Positions 1 through 8,646 are shown, counted from the stretch's first letter. The stretch is DNA of 13,910 nucleotides from Bacteroidales bacterium (GCA_012519525.1 JAAYQB010000157.1:1-13910), one strand, 5' to 3'. The notes: generated by a model not told the origin, from the letters alone. Program-made: numbers and translations.

Positions 1-31
1 AAAAAAAAGAATTTTCATAATAAAAAAAGAG

Positions 32-39
32 TAATTTTG
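32..39 (+). promoter_or_regulatory. Probable -7 promoter box for the nfeD-flotillin-rnz unit
   Basis: TAATTTTG fits the Bacteroidota -7 consensus TAnnTTTG and lies 26 bases before the ATG at 66, leaving a leader of roughly 20 bases. No good -33 TTTG is visible; TTTC at 13-16 is the nearest and its spacing of 15 is short. The call rests on the -7 box and position only. Confidence 0.45.
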
Positions 40-65
40 CGAAATAACTTTAGATTATTAATAAT

Positions 66-641
66 ATGGAAACATGGTGGTCATCAATGGATATTATGCA
101 GCAAATTGCATGGGCGATAGCTATTTCAACAAGTTTGATATTTATAGTACAAATGATTATGACTTTTGTTGGAATGGATTCTAATGTTGATTTTTCCGCA
201 GAAGTAGGCGATTCGTCTGTAACAGAATTAACGTCAACTCCTTTTCAGTTGTTTACGTTTCGTAATTTCATTAATTTCTTTTTAGGTTTTAGTTGGTCTT
301 ACATTGTTTTTGACGGATTAATAGATAGTAAATTTTGGGTAATTCTTATTTCCGTATTTGTCGGTATTTTTTTGGTACTTGGGGTTATGTTTATTTTTTA
401 TGGATTAAGCAAAATGGTTGAAAGTGGGAATATCAGTATCCATCAATCTGTTGGATTGACAGCTACTGTTTATATTCCTATTCAGGGAAATATGGAAGGC
501 AAAGGTAAAGTTCAGGTAAGCATTCAAAATAGTGTAAGAGAATACGATGCCATTACAAAAGGCGAAGCGTTAAAAACGGGAACCATTGTTAAAATCAAAG
601 AAGTAGTAGAGGGAAATATATTGTGTGTAGAAAAATTATAA
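66..641 (+). CDS. NfeD-like membrane protein with C-terminal OB-fold domain, flotillin partner
   Basis: This 191-residue protein has an amino-terminal membrane segment at about residues 12-36, two more at about 66-86 and 90-113, and a soluble beta-rich tail at about 125-191 beginning VGLTATVYIPIQG. That tail resembles the OB-fold of the NfeD/YuaF/YqiJ family. In known systems such proteins sit next to flotillins and work with them at ordered membrane domains. The flotillin gene begins 21 bases downstream on the same strand, which is the main support for the call. No serine-protease domain is present, so this is the short form and not the long ClpP-fused NfeD. The ATG at 66 fits the promoter box at 32-39. 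Family assignment rests on topology and context, because the sequence itself is weakly conserved. Confidence 0.75.
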   Translation: METWWSSMDIMQQIAWAIAISTSLIFIVQMIMTFVGMDSNVDFSAEVGDSSVTELTSTPFQLFTFRNFINFFLGFSWSYIVFDGLIDSKFWVILISVFVGIFLVLGVMFIFYGLSKMVESGNISIHQSVGLTATVYIPIQGNMEGKGKVQVSIQNSVREYDAITKGEALKTGTIVKIKEVVEGNILCVEKL

Positions 642-662
642 AAATCATTAAATAAAAATATT

Positions 663-2132
663 ATGTTAGTTTTTTTAGTTATCGTTGTTGTAGCGGTTTT
701 TTTCATAACGTTTGCTGCTATTTTAAGCAGATACAAACGTTGCCCTTCGGATAAAATATTGGTTGTTTATGGGAAAATAGGGAAAGATGCTAACGGAGCA
801 CATAGTTCCGGAAAATGTATTCATGGCGGTGCGGCATTTATATGGCCCGTATTTCAAAACTATGCTTTTTTGGATTTAACACCCATTTCTATTGAGTGTA
901 ATTTAACCAATGCATTAAGTCGTCAGAACATTCGTGTTGATGTTCCTTGTAGTTTTACGGTAGGTATTTCTACTGAACCCGATAATATGAACAATGCGGC
1001 AGAACGTTTATTAGGTATGAGGTCGGAACAAATACAAGAATTGGCAAAAGACATTCTGTTTGGACAGTTGCGTTTAGTGATTGCTACCATGGACATAGAA
1101 GAAATCAATGCCGATAGGGATAAGTTCCTTATTAATATCAGTCAAAATGTGGAGCAAGAAATGCGAAAAATAGGCTTAAAGCTTATCAATGTTAACGTTA
1201 CAGACATTCGAGACGAGTCGGGATATATCGAAGCATTGGGAAAAGAAGCAGCAGCAAAAGCGATTAACGAAGCTAAAAAGAGTGTTGCCGAACAAGAACG
1301 TTTCGGTGAAATCGGAAAAGCGGAGGCTGATAGAGATAAAGACATTCGGATTGCAGAAACGGAGAGAGACACACGTATTCGTACTGCCGATGCGAATGCA
1401 ACGGCGGTTTCAGGTGAAAATCAAGCAAAAATAGTCATTGCTAATTCGGATGCCGACCGTCGCGAGCGAGAAGCCGAAGCGATGAAAAAAGCCGTAGCAG
1501 CCGAAAAAGTACAACAAGCAAAGGCTTTGAAAGAAGCTTATGAAGCTGAAAAACAAGCTGAAATGGCACGTGCAGAGAGAGAAAAAGCAACTCAAAAAGC
1601 CAATATTGTTGTTACGGCAGAAATAGAAAAAGAAAAAGCAATTATCGATGCCGAAGCTGAAGCGGAAACGTATCGCCGCAAAGCAAGAGGTGAAGCGGAT
1701 GCGATTTTTGCAAAAATGGAAGCAGAAGGAAAGGGTATTTACGAAATTCTTTCAAAACAAGCTGAAGGTTATAAGCAATTAGTGCAAGCTGCCGGTGGAG
1801 ACACTAAAAATGCAGTTACTTATTTGATTGCCGAAAAACTTCCTGAATTAGTTAAAACACAAGTCGAAGCAATACGTAATCTCAAGATAGACAAGATAAT
1901 GGTATGGGATGGCAACAATGCCAAAGGAGAAAAAACCACCACAGCCAATTTTGTGTCGGGATTAATGAATTCGGTTCCGCCTCTCAATGATTTATTCAAT
2001 ATGGCAGGGATGAAATTACCTGATTATCTTGGAAAAGAAAATAATAAAGAGGGAACAAAAGATGAAGCTGATACGCTAAAAAAGGAAACTAAAAAGCTTG
2101 ACGAAAAAGCAAATAAAAATCAAGAGAAATAA
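663..2132 (+). CDS. Flotillin family protein (SPFH/band 7 domain)
   Basis: The 489-residue protein begins with one hydrophobic segment (residues 1-21), followed by an SPFH/band 7 domain at about 27-190 (DKILVVYGKIG near the start, VNVTDIRDESGYIEALG near its end). A long charged Ala/Glu-rich coiled coil follows at about 190-360, with many AEA, EAE and AEK repeats typical of flotillins. A flotillin C-terminal segment is at about 360-440, and a Lys/Glu-rich low-complexity tail ends the protein. Flotillins oligomerise at the membrane and organise lipid and protein microdomains. The length matches the FloT/YqiK class. It follows the NfeD-like gene and precedes ribonuclease Z by 5 bases, so the three are probably co-transcribed. 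Recognition as a flotillin is firm; a specific cellular role is not visible. Confidence 0.93.
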   Translation: MLVFLVIVVVAVFFITFAAILSRYKRCPSDKILVVYGKIGKDANGAHSSGKCIHGGAAFIWPVFQNYAFLDLTPISIECNLTNALSRQNIRVDVPCSFTVGISTEPDNMNNAAERLLGMRSEQIQELAKDILFGQLRLVIATMDIEEINADRDKFLINISQNVEQEMRKIGLKLINVNVTDIRDESGYIEALGKEAAAKAINEAKKSVAEQERFGEIGKAEADRDKDIRIAETERDTRIRTADANATAVSGENQAKIVIANSDADRREREAEAMKKAVAAEKVQQAKALKEAYEAEKQAEMARAEREKATQKANIVVTAEIEKEKAIIDAEAEAETYRRKARGEADAIFAKMEAEGKGIYEILSKQAEGYKQLVQAAGGDTKNAVTYLIAEKLPELVKTQVEAIRNLKIDKIMVWDGNNAKGEKTTTANFVSGLMNSVPPLNDLFNMAGMKLPDYLGKENNKEGTKDEADTLKKETKKLDEKANKNQEK

Positions 2133-2137
2133 TTTTT

Positions 2138-3055
2138 ATGGGGCTTAAATTATTTGTTATTGGGTGTGGTTCGGCTACTCCCATGGAAAGTCGTATTTCC
2201 AGTGCCTTTGCTTTAAAAAGAGAAACCGATTTTTTCTTAATTGATTGCAGCGAAGGAACTCAAATACGATTAAAAAATATGGGAATTCGCATGCAAAAAA
2301 TCAGTCGCATTTTCATTTCCCATTTGCATGGTGATCACTATTTTGGATTAGTATGTTTGCTCTCAACATTTCATTTGTTCGGCAGAAAAACCCCTGTTCA
2401 TATTTATGCCCATAAAATGTTAAAAGAAATTATTGATATTCAAATGAAAGCGGGTAATACAACTTTGTGTTATCCCTTAATTTTTCATGAAATAAAAGAA
2501 AATGAGCATAGTATTATTTATGAAGACGACACAATGTATGTAGAGACGTTTCCATTATTGCATAGTATTCCAACCAACGGTTTTATTTTTAAAGAAAAAA
2601 CTAAACCTAATAATATATGCAAGGACTTTGTCAACCAATACAATCTTTCTTCCGAAACAATAATGCGTATCAAAGCAGGGGAAGATTATATTGATACGGA
2701 AAAGAATATTGTATTCAAAAATGCGGATATCACGCGACCATCTTCTTATAAACCGAAAAAATTTGCTTATTGTTCCGATACAGCTTATAGTGAAGCGATA
2801 GTGCCATTTATTGAAAACGTAGATTTACTATATCACGAAGCTACTTTTATGAGCAATATGAAACACGCTGCAGAAGAAAAATCACATGCTACGGCAGCTC
2901 AGGCAGCTCAAATAGCAAAAATGGCAAAGGTAAAACGTTTGTTAATAGGACATTATTCCTCTCGATATATTAATATTGATGGATTGGTCGAAGAAGCTCG
3001 CACCATTTTTCCTGAAACAGTGGGAGCAGAAGAAGGAATGATAATAGAAATATAA
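2138..3055 (+). CDS. rnz: Ribonuclease Z (tRNA 3'-processing endonuclease)
   Basis: This is a 305-residue metallo-beta-lactamase-fold nuclease that removes the 3' trailer from precursor tRNAs. The zinc ligands of the short tRNase Z family are all visible: SHLHGDH at residues 61-67, His142 in LLHSIPTNGF, Asp214 in YCSDTAYS, and His272 in GHYSSRY. His233 (HEATF) and His250 in the HAT motif that characterises RNase Z are also present. The start GSATP region near residue 11 and the overall length are normal for the family. It lies 5 bases after the flotillin gene in the same direction and ends 7 bases before a convergent gene, leaving no room for a strong terminator hairpin. There is no sign of truncation. 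Confidence 0.95.
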   Translation: MGLKLFVIGCGSATPMESRISSAFALKRETDFFLIDCSEGTQIRLKNMGIRMQKISRIFISHLHGDHYFGLVCLLSTFHLFGRKTPVHIYAHKMLKEIIDIQMKAGNTTLCYPLIFHEIKENEHSIIYEDDTMYVETFPLLHSIPTNGFIFKEKTKPNNICKDFVNQYNLSSETIMRIKAGEDYIDTEKNIVFKNADITRPSSYKPKKFAYCSDTAYSEAIVPFIENVDLLYHEATFMSNMKHAAEEKSHATAAQAAQIAKMAKVKRLLIGHYSSRYINIDGLVEEARTIFPETVGAEEGMIIEI

Positions 3056-3062
3056 AACAGCA

Positions 3063-5339
3063 TTATTGTTTAAATATACATTCTATACGGATGTCCTTTT
3101 TTAAGTTTGCTTTTTTGGCAACAAGATTAATCGAATTAGTAGACGATATTTTGACAATACGATAATAAAAAGTCAAAGTTAAAAAGACACTTTCCTTAGG
3201 TAATACTATATTTTTTTCTAATTGAGTGCTAAAATAGTTAGACGGATGTGTTTTGTTTTCAAGAATAATCGTATCCTTACTCCAGTTTTTTATTTCAATG
3301 TATTTGATGTAAGTTGTAATATCATCGGATAAAGGGGAAAAAGTAAGTATGGAGTCGGGAAGGGAAAGAGAGAAATCTTTTTGAAGACTTATAATTGTAT
3401 CTTCGTCGTAGCCGAATATTTGTATTCTTCTTTCCAATGCTGCCGCCATGCTATAGATAGAGTTGCGTTTGTCGTTAGGATTGTCGCTCACATACTCTTT
3501 TGCCATTGTTTTTCCTTTAGGAGCATTAATAATTTTCAACTGATTTTCTTTTGTCCCGTCCATATAAGGAATGAAAATTCCGTTTTCATATATTTTTAAG
3601 TAATTTCTTAAACTTTCAATTCGTCGTAAAGAAAGATTAATATTGTAATCGTCGGAAAAAAGAGGACTGGCAAAACCGCTCACCGTAATATTAATCGATT
3701 TTCCTCTTTGTAAATCCCTTAACAACAAGGTGGTAAGTTGTTCGAGTAAATCATATCCCTTTAGAACATAATCGTTAAAAAAATTGTCGATTTGTAATAC
3801 GGCTTCTTCTTTTTCTTTACTTTCTAATCCTTTCGAATATTCTTCTTGATAAAGATTATGCAAGGCAATGTATTCGTCTAAGGTTTGTTTATAATCTTTA
3901 TCCGTAGTGATGGCTAAGGTTTTAGGGTCGGGTTCATCGTTGTGAAAATAAAGATTAATGGGCAGAATTTTTGTTAAAAGTTGTTCCGTACCGATAGAGT
4001 CTTTTGTCCATAAGGTATCACTATGAGATTTTTCTTTAATAGGCGACCACTCGAACTGAAAAATGTCGTTACAGCAAGTGGCATTTTCTATGCCGTAAGC
4101 AGATGCACGATTGGAAGAGAAGTAACCATCGCTATCGACTTCGTTGATAGTGAAATAAATATCGTTGGCGGGAGAGTTAAGAGGAAATCCTATATTTTCA
4201 GGATTTTCCCATGCACTCATAGCTCCTTTTGCTTTGAAAATATCATATCCTCCTAATCCTTCATGCCAATCCGAACTAAAATACAATGTTTGCCGATTAG
4301 AATAATAAAAAGGAGTAATTTCATTGCCGGGCGTATTGATGTTACTGCCAAGATTAATGGCTTCGCCAAACTGATTGTTGTTTATAATGACATACCATAT
4401 ATCCATTTCGCCTATTCCTCCGGGACGATCGGAAACAAAATATAAAACGTCGGTTTCTTCATCTAGCTGAATAATAGACGGCTGAGTGTTGTTGAATCCG
4501 CTATAGTTAACGGAAGAAGGCAGAGGTTTCGGATTTTTCCAATTCTTTTTTCCCCATTCGGCAACCCAAATGCCGGTTTTTTTTCCATTGGGTGTTCGAC
4601 TGAAATAAATTTTGCTTTTATCGTGATTGAAGCAAAAATTAGCATTATGGTATTTGGGATTGTTAATCTTTTTTGAAATAAGTTTAGGGGTAGAAAATCC
4701 ATTGACTTCGAATCGTGTTGAATAAATAGCGGAAATATAAAAGTCTTCGATAATGCTTATATTTTCACTTTTCGTAAATGGAAGTAAAGCAGAGAAATAC
4801 AAAGCCGTATCTTTGAGTTGTATAGCGTTGAATTCCGAATAAGGCGTATTAATATTTTGGGGCAGCCGTTCGATTAAAACGGGAAGTGTATCGTTGAATA
4901 CAATGGGTGCTTGCCGACAAGCCTTTAATTCAATAGCAAGACGTTTTGATAGAAGAGAAGTATCTGTTTTATTGATAAGTTGATATTTTTCAAGCAATTG
5001 CAATGCTTCGGTATATTTTGCATTATTTTTTTTTACCAATGCCGACAAGAAAAGTCCTTCAGGATATTGATGGTTGCTGTCAAGCAGCAGTCCTTTTTCA
5101 AACATATATTCGGCTTCATTGTAGAGATAGGAAAGCCGTAAGGCATCGGCATATAAGAAATAAATACGAGCATCGGTGGGGTTTTCTTTTGTAATATATT
5201 TTTGATAGAAATAGCAAGCAGCTTGATAATCTTTTTCCTTTGTTGCCATATCAGCCCAATTCAACAGCTCGTTACTCTCTTGAGCAACAAGTATTAGTGG
5301 AAAAATAAGCAGACAAGATAAGATGTATCTTTTTATCAT
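3063..5339 (-). CDS. PorE-like TPR / PD40 propeller / OmpA-family envelope protein
   Basis: The 758-residue protein has a signal peptide (about 1-19, no lipobox cysteine) and TPR-like helices at about 22-145. A PD40/WD40-like propeller spans about 165-430, with blades such as LYFVSDRPGGIGEMDIWYV, LYFSSDWHEGLGGYDIF and GYFSSNRAS. An OmpA-like domain spans about 455-645. It opens with INLYFHNDEPDP, carries a helical insertion, then runs ITVSGFASPL..DDYNINLSLRRIESLRNYL and ends AALERRIQIF. The last 100 residues look like a DUF1573-type Ig fold. In characterised relatives (PorE) this architecture anchors type IX secretion or gliding parts to peptidoglycan. The PorP/SprF-like gene ends 13 bases upstream on the same strand, supporting an operon. 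Whether this is PorE itself or a PorE-like partner of a surface adhesin cannot be told from sequence alone. Confidence 0.82.
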   Translation of the reverse strand: MIKRYILSCLLIFPLILVAQESNELLNWADMATKEKDYQAACYFYQKYITKENPTDARIYFLYADALRLSYLYNEAEYMFEKGLLLDSNHQYPEGLFLSALVKKNNAKYTEALQLLEKYQLINKTDTSLLSKRLAIELKACRQAPIVFNDTLPVLIERLPQNINTPYSEFNAIQLKDTALYFSALLPFTKSENISIIEDFYISAIYSTRFEVNGFSTPKLISKKINNPKYHNANFCFNHDKSKIYFSRTPNGKKTGIWVAEWGKKNWKNPKPLPSSVNYSGFNNTQPSIIQLDEETDVLYFVSDRPGGIGEMDIWYVIINNNQFGEAINLGSNINTPGNEITPFYYSNRQTLYFSSDWHEGLGGYDIFKAKGAMSAWENPENIGFPLNSPANDIYFTINEVDSDGYFSSNRASAYGIENATCCNDIFQFEWSPIKEKSHSDTLWTKDSIGTEQLLTKILPINLYFHNDEPDPKTLAITTDKDYKQTLDEYIALHNLYQEEYSKGLESKEKEEAVLQIDNFFNDYVLKGYDLLEQLTTLLLRDLQRGKSINITVSGFASPLFSDDYNINLSLRRIESLRNYLKIYENGIFIPYMDGTKENQLKIINAPKGKTMAKEYVSDNPNDKRNSIYSMAAALERRIQIFGYDEDTIISLQKDFSLSLPDSILTFSPLSDDITTYIKYIEIKNWSKDTIILENKTHPSNYFSTQLEKNIVLPKESVFLTLTFYYRIVKISSTNSINLVAKKANLKKDIRIECIFKQ

Positions 5340-5352
5340 TTGTTTTTATTTT

Positions 5353-6390
5353 TTAAAAAATCGGACATGGTATACTTTCTCGTTTAAATACTTTTTTCTT
5401 TTTTAAAATATAGTATAAGCTAATTTCTATTCCTCCTCTTGCATCGCTTGCAGGCAATAGCTTTGAAACATTAAAATCGTAACTTATATTAATGCGGATG
5501 CGTTTAAACTCACTTCCCATAACAATATAAATAGCGTCATTCCAGCGATAATCTAATCCGATTTCAAATTTACTTAACACTCCTTCCAAATCACGGCTAA
5601 TAATATAGGTATAAAGGCAACCCAATAATAATTCGCGATATTGTCCTTGTTGTGAATAGAAAACACTTGGTGTAATAATCATAGTGGTATTAATGCCGAA
5701 TCCCGCAGTGAGTTGTATATTTCCTTTTATGGGCATGTAAATACTTTTGTCTTTTAACAAAGATTGACGAGGGCGATTAAGATGAAAAGCACTCACACCC
5801 AACTGATAGTAAAAAGCATTCGAAGGTTGATAAAACCATTGCAAGCCAATGCCGCAATCGCCGAAAAGGAAAGATGACGTAGGAAAAGTTTCCGTAATAG
5901 GATTGCTGTTGTTATAGATATCGGCTTTAAATTGTTCGTCAAAAGAGAGTGAAGCATAGTTAATTGTACGCTGGGCAATTCCTCCCGAAATTCCTATCAT
6001 AAGAAAATGGTTGTTTTTCCGATTCAGCGCACGTATATAAGAAAGCATAAGATTCGATTGCAGAGAAGTAAATTTTGAATCGCCTGCCTGATCAAAATCG
6101 AATGTCATTCCCAATCCGAAAATATCTTGATGTGATGAACGTTTTGCTAAAGGAACGTCGAACCATAATCCATTAGTTTGGTATGCTTTAGTTATAGAAA
6201 ACCATTGAGAACGATTGTAAGCTCCTATGCGGAAGTTCCCATCATAAAAACCGACAGCAGCCGGATTAACAGCAATGGGATTCATCCAAAATTGGGAAAA
6301 ATGAATATCTTGTGCTAATAAAAAGTTATTCAAAAAGAAAAACAATAACACAAAAATAGTTTGTTTAAAAAAACAACTAATAATATTCAT
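5353..6390 (-). CDS. PorP/SprF family type IX secretion outer-membrane protein
   Basis: The protein has 345 residues with a signal peptide at about 1-26 (FFFLNNFLLAQ before the mature start). The family signature follows at once: HFSQFWMNPIAVNPAAVGFY, then DGNFRIGAYNRSQW, close to the PorP/SprF pattern HFSQF..P...NPA.tG..G..R....YR.QW. The rest alternates beta-barrel strands, with GGIEISLYYIL near the end and a terminal aromatic residue. In known systems PorP/SprF proteins are outer-membrane barrels of the type IX secretion and gliding machinery, and many paralogues pair with particular secreted surface proteins. Here it is the first gene of a two-gene minus-strand unit with the PorE-like gene. 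A TATTTTTG box lies about 28 bases before its start. It is probably an accessory paralogue, since none of porK/L/M/N is in the window. Confidence 0.88.
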   Translation of the reverse strand: MNIISCFFKQTIFVLLFFFLNNFLLAQDIHFSQFWMNPIAVNPAAVGFYDGNFRIGAYNRSQWFSITKAYQTNGLWFDVPLAKRSSHQDIFGLGMTFDFDQAGDSKFTSLQSNLMLSYIRALNRKNNHFLMIGISGGIAQRTINYASLSFDEQFKADIYNNSNPITETFPTSSFLFGDCGIGLQWFYQPSNAFYYQLGVSAFHLNRPRQSLLKDKSIYMPIKGNIQLTAGFGINTTMIITPSVFYSQQGQYRELLLGCLYTYIISRDLEGVLSKFEIGLDYRWNDAIYIVMGSEFKRIRINISYDFNVSKLLPASDARGGIEISLYYILKKKKVFKRESIPCPIF

Positions 6391-6417
6391 CGTTGTATGT
6401 CAGTAATAAAATTTTAA

Positions 6418-6425
6418 CAAAAATA
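6418..6425 (-). promoter_or_regulatory. Probable -7 promoter box for the porP-like unit
   Basis: On the minus strand this reads TATTTTTG, a perfect TAnnTTTG box, and would start transcription about 20 bases before the PorP-like start codon. No convincing -33 element is seen at the expected distance. It lies back to back with the plus-strand promoter at 6496-6527. Confidence 0.45.
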
Positions 6426-6495
6426 CTAAAATATATTATAGAAATAAAAATTAATTTGTAAATATCTTGAATAAATATAAATATATTTAGTTTAT

Positions 6496-6527
6496 ATTGG
6501 CAGTTATTTATAAATATTGTATTTTTG
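6496..6527 (+). promoter_or_regulatory. Probable promoter of the small protein-mutL-HD unit
   Basis: ATTG (6496-6499, one mismatch to TTTG) and TATTTTTG (6520-6527, perfect TAnnTTTG) are separated by 20 bases, the normal Bacteroidota -33/-7 spacing. Predicted transcription starts about 6534, some 14 bases before the ATG at 6548. The surrounding 6391-6547 stretch is otherwise plain AT-rich divergent intergenic DNA. Confidence 0.55.
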
Positions 6528-6547
6528 TAAATTAAAATACCTAATCT

Positions 6548-6790
6548 ATGATCTTTAATACAAAGCAAGAAAAAGCGAAAAAATTCAATTATATTCCTCG
6601 TTTTTATGACAAAAAAAAGGAAGATGTAAGGCATGAGAAAATGAAACAAGGAGAGGAGCCGAACGTTGAGTTTCGTGATTATTTACGTATTAATCTACAA
6701 GAAAAACGTAAAATGCGGCAAAAATCTACTCGTAGGGTTTTTGTTTGGCTTGGACTTTTAATCATTTTGTTATATATTATGCTTTCATAA
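6548..6790 (+). CDS. Conserved small membrane protein preceding mutL (FNYxPRxY family)
   Basis: The 80-residue protein has a basic, highly charged body and one C-terminal membrane helix (about 63-79, VFVWLGLLIILLYIML). Its N-terminal KKFNYIPRFYDKKKE matches a motif I recall from small Bacteroidota proteins just upstream of mutL, sometimes labelled 'riboflavin synthase subunit beta' although nothing enzymatic is visible. The stop is 2 bases before the MutL ATG, and a good promoter stands just upstream, so it is the first gene of that unit. Topology suggests a tail-anchored protein with a positive cytoplasmic domain. No function is known to me. Confidence 0.8.
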   Translation: MIFNTKQEKAKKFNYIPRFYDKKKEDVRHEKMKQGEEPNVEFRDYLRINLQEKRKMRQKSTRRVFVWLGLLIILLYIMLS

Positions 6791-6792
6791 TT

Positions 6793-8646
6793 ATGTCTGA
6801 TATTATTCATATACTTCCCGATTCGGTAGCCAATCAGATAGCGGCAGGCGAGGTTATTCAACGCCCGGCATCTGTCGTAAAAGAGTTGTTGGAAAATGCA
6901 GTAGATGCTAAAGCTACGTCTATTGATTTGATTATTAAAGATTCAGGTAAAACGTTGATTAAAGTCAACGATAATGGAATCGGCATGAGCGATACCGATG
7001 CACGCCTGTGTTTTGAGCGGCATGCAACTTCTAAAATAGCATCAGCCGATGATATTTTCAGTTTAAAGACAAAAGGTTTTAGAGGTGAAGCGCTGGCTTC
7101 TATTGCTGCCATTGCTCATGTAGAGTTGAAAACAAGGAATGAAAGTGCTGCTATTGGGACTCATATTATACTACAAGGCTCTCAATGTCAAGAGCAAAGT
7201 CCTTGTCAGTGTGAAAAAGGAACTTCTTTTGCGGTTAAAAACTTATTTTATAATGTTCCGGCAAGGCGTAATTTTCTTAAATCGGATGCGGTAGAATATA
7301 ATCACATACGTGAAGAATTTATACGGCTTGCATTGGTGCATCCTGAAATTGCTTTTTCTTTGCATCACAATGATAAAAACGAATATAAATTACCGAAATC
7401 TGCTTTAAAACAGCGGATTATTAATGTTTTTGGCAATACTTACAATGAGCGTTTACTTCCTCTTAATCAAGAAAGTGAATTGGTAAACATCAGCGGTTTT
7501 ATCGGAAAGCCTGAAGCAGCGAGAAAAACAAGAGGTGAACAATATTTGTTTGTTAATCAACGATATATAAAACATCCTTATTTTAATCATGCTATCGGTA
7601 ATGCAATGGAAGAATTAATTCCCGCCAATCATTTTCCAACTTATTTTGTTTATTTAGAAGTAGACCCGGCGCAAATAGATATAAATATTCATCCTACAAA
7701 GACCGAAGTGAAATTTAAAGAAGAAAAATTCATTTATTCCATATTGCGAGCTTCGGTCAAACAAAGTTTGGGGAACTTTAATTTGGGTTCACAACAAATT
7801 GATTTTGACAATGTTTCTCCAATAGATTTTAGTTATATTGCTTCAGGGGGAACTCCCAAAGAGCCTAAAATATTTGTTGACCCTAATTATAATCCGTTTT
7901 CATCATCCAAGCCGACGTCGGCACCCATTATGCCGTCGTCTCCTTTTAAAAATAAAAAACAAAACAATGAGGCTTGGACGAAAATTTACGAAAGCATAAA
8001 AGAAAATATTCCGGAAGAAGCCATTGCTCACGCACAACAATCGCAATTGCCTTTAGAAGAAGAAAATAAGGAAAACGACAACAATAATTTACCGATGTTT
8101 CAAACATTAAATACTTATATTATTGTTCATGTAAAGTCGGGATTTATAATTATCAATCAAGAAGCGGCTTCGGAAAGGATTCTTTACGATAAGTTTATGC
8201 GTCAAATGGAAAGTAAGCAAGCTGCTGATGTTCAGAAGTTGCTTTTTCCCGAAACCTTAAATTTTTCGCCTCAAGATGCAGATATTATTGCCAACATACA
8301 GCATGATTTTATTTTGCTTGGTTTTGATATAGAGATTTTTGGGAAAAATACATTTATTTTAAACGGAATACCTGTCGGGATGAAAGAAACCAATGTGCAA
8401 CATCTTATGGAACAGCTGCTTGAGTCGTATAAAAATAATTTAATTTCTATACGATTAAGTCGGAAGAGCAATGTTGCGTATTCTATGGCTAAAACACTGA
8501 GTGTTAAAAAAGGACAAGCCTTGCTCGCTGAAGAAATAAATGAAATTGTAAAACAGCTGTTTATGAGTGAATCGCCGGAAATATCTCCGTGCGGGGAAAA
8601 AATATGCAAAATATTGAATGAAAAAGAAATTGCTAATTTATTTTAA
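6793..8646 (+). CDS. mutL: DNA mismatch repair protein MutL
   Basis: The protein is 617 residues from the ATG at 6793. An in-frame TTG at 6745 would add 16 residues, but it overlaps the upstream gene and precedes the conserved start IIHILPDSVANQIAAGEV. The GHKL ATPase motifs are complete: ELLENAVDA (31-39), DNGIGM (60-65), FERHATSKI (74-82), TKGFRGEALASIAAIA (93-108). The transducer domain carries the DINIHPTKTEVKF segment (296-308). A low-complexity linker at about 340-430 leads to the C-terminal dimerisation domain. The metal-site motif DQHAAHERILYE found in endonuclease-type MutL appears as NQEAASERILYD (465-476), and the CPHGRP motif is replaced by SPCGEK (598-603). It may therefore lack the nicking activity, which I believe is not unusual in this phylum. 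MutL couples mismatch recognition by MutS to strand removal. Confidence 0.96.
   Translation: MSDIIHILPDSVANQIAAGEVIQRPASVVKELLENAVDAKATSIDLIIKDSGKTLIKVNDNGIGMSDTDARLCFERHATSKIASADDIFSLKTKGFRGEALASIAAIAHVELKTRNESAAIGTHIILQGSQCQEQSPCQCEKGTSFAVKNLFYNVPARRNFLKSDAVEYNHIREEFIRLALVHPEIAFSLHHNDKNEYKLPKSALKQRIINVFGNTYNERLLPLNQESELVNISGFIGKPEAARKTRGEQYLFVNQRYIKHPYFNHAIGNAMEELIPANHFPTYFVYLEVDPAQIDINIHPTKTEVKFKEEKFIYSILRASVKQSLGNFNLGSQQIDFDNVSPIDFSYIASGGTPKEPKIFVDPNYNPFSSSKPTSAPIMPSSPFKNKKQNNEAWTKIYESIKENIPEEAIAHAQQSQLPLEEENKENDNNNLPMFQTLNTYIIVHVKSGFIIINQEAASERILYDKFMRQMESKQAADVQKLLFPETLNFSPQDADIIANIQHDFILLGFDIEIFGKNTFILNGIPVGMKETNVQHLMEQLLESYKNNLISIRLSRKSNVAYSMAKTLSVKKGQALLAEEINEIVKQLFMSESPEISPCGEKICKILNEKEIANLF

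Noticed and set aside
1200..1740. Repetitive Ala/Glu-rich DNA within the flotillin gene as a possible tandem repeat
   Set aside because: The repetition is at the protein level and is the normal coiled coil of flotillins; the codons vary with no exact DNA repeat.
3053..3073. Possible bidirectional terminator AAACA/TGTTT between rnz and the PorE-like gene
   Set aside because: Only five A-T-rich pairs, broken at the next position; too weak to call.
6377..6649. 90-codon minus-strand hydrophobic reading across the divergent promoter region
   Set aside because: It overlaps the PorP-like start, both promoter boxes and the small protein gene, and consists of low-complexity Ile/Phe/Lys typical of AT-rich non-coding DNA.
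6745..6792. Upstream TTG start for MutL adding 16 residues
   Set aside because: It overlaps the end of the small protein gene, the extra residues are the wrong-frame reading of that gene's membrane helix, and the ATG at 6793 directly precedes the conserved MutL start.
8271..8609. 112-codon minus-strand open reading opposite the mutL C-terminus
   Set aside because: Shadow of mutL, whose dimerisation domain is recognisable in the other strand.
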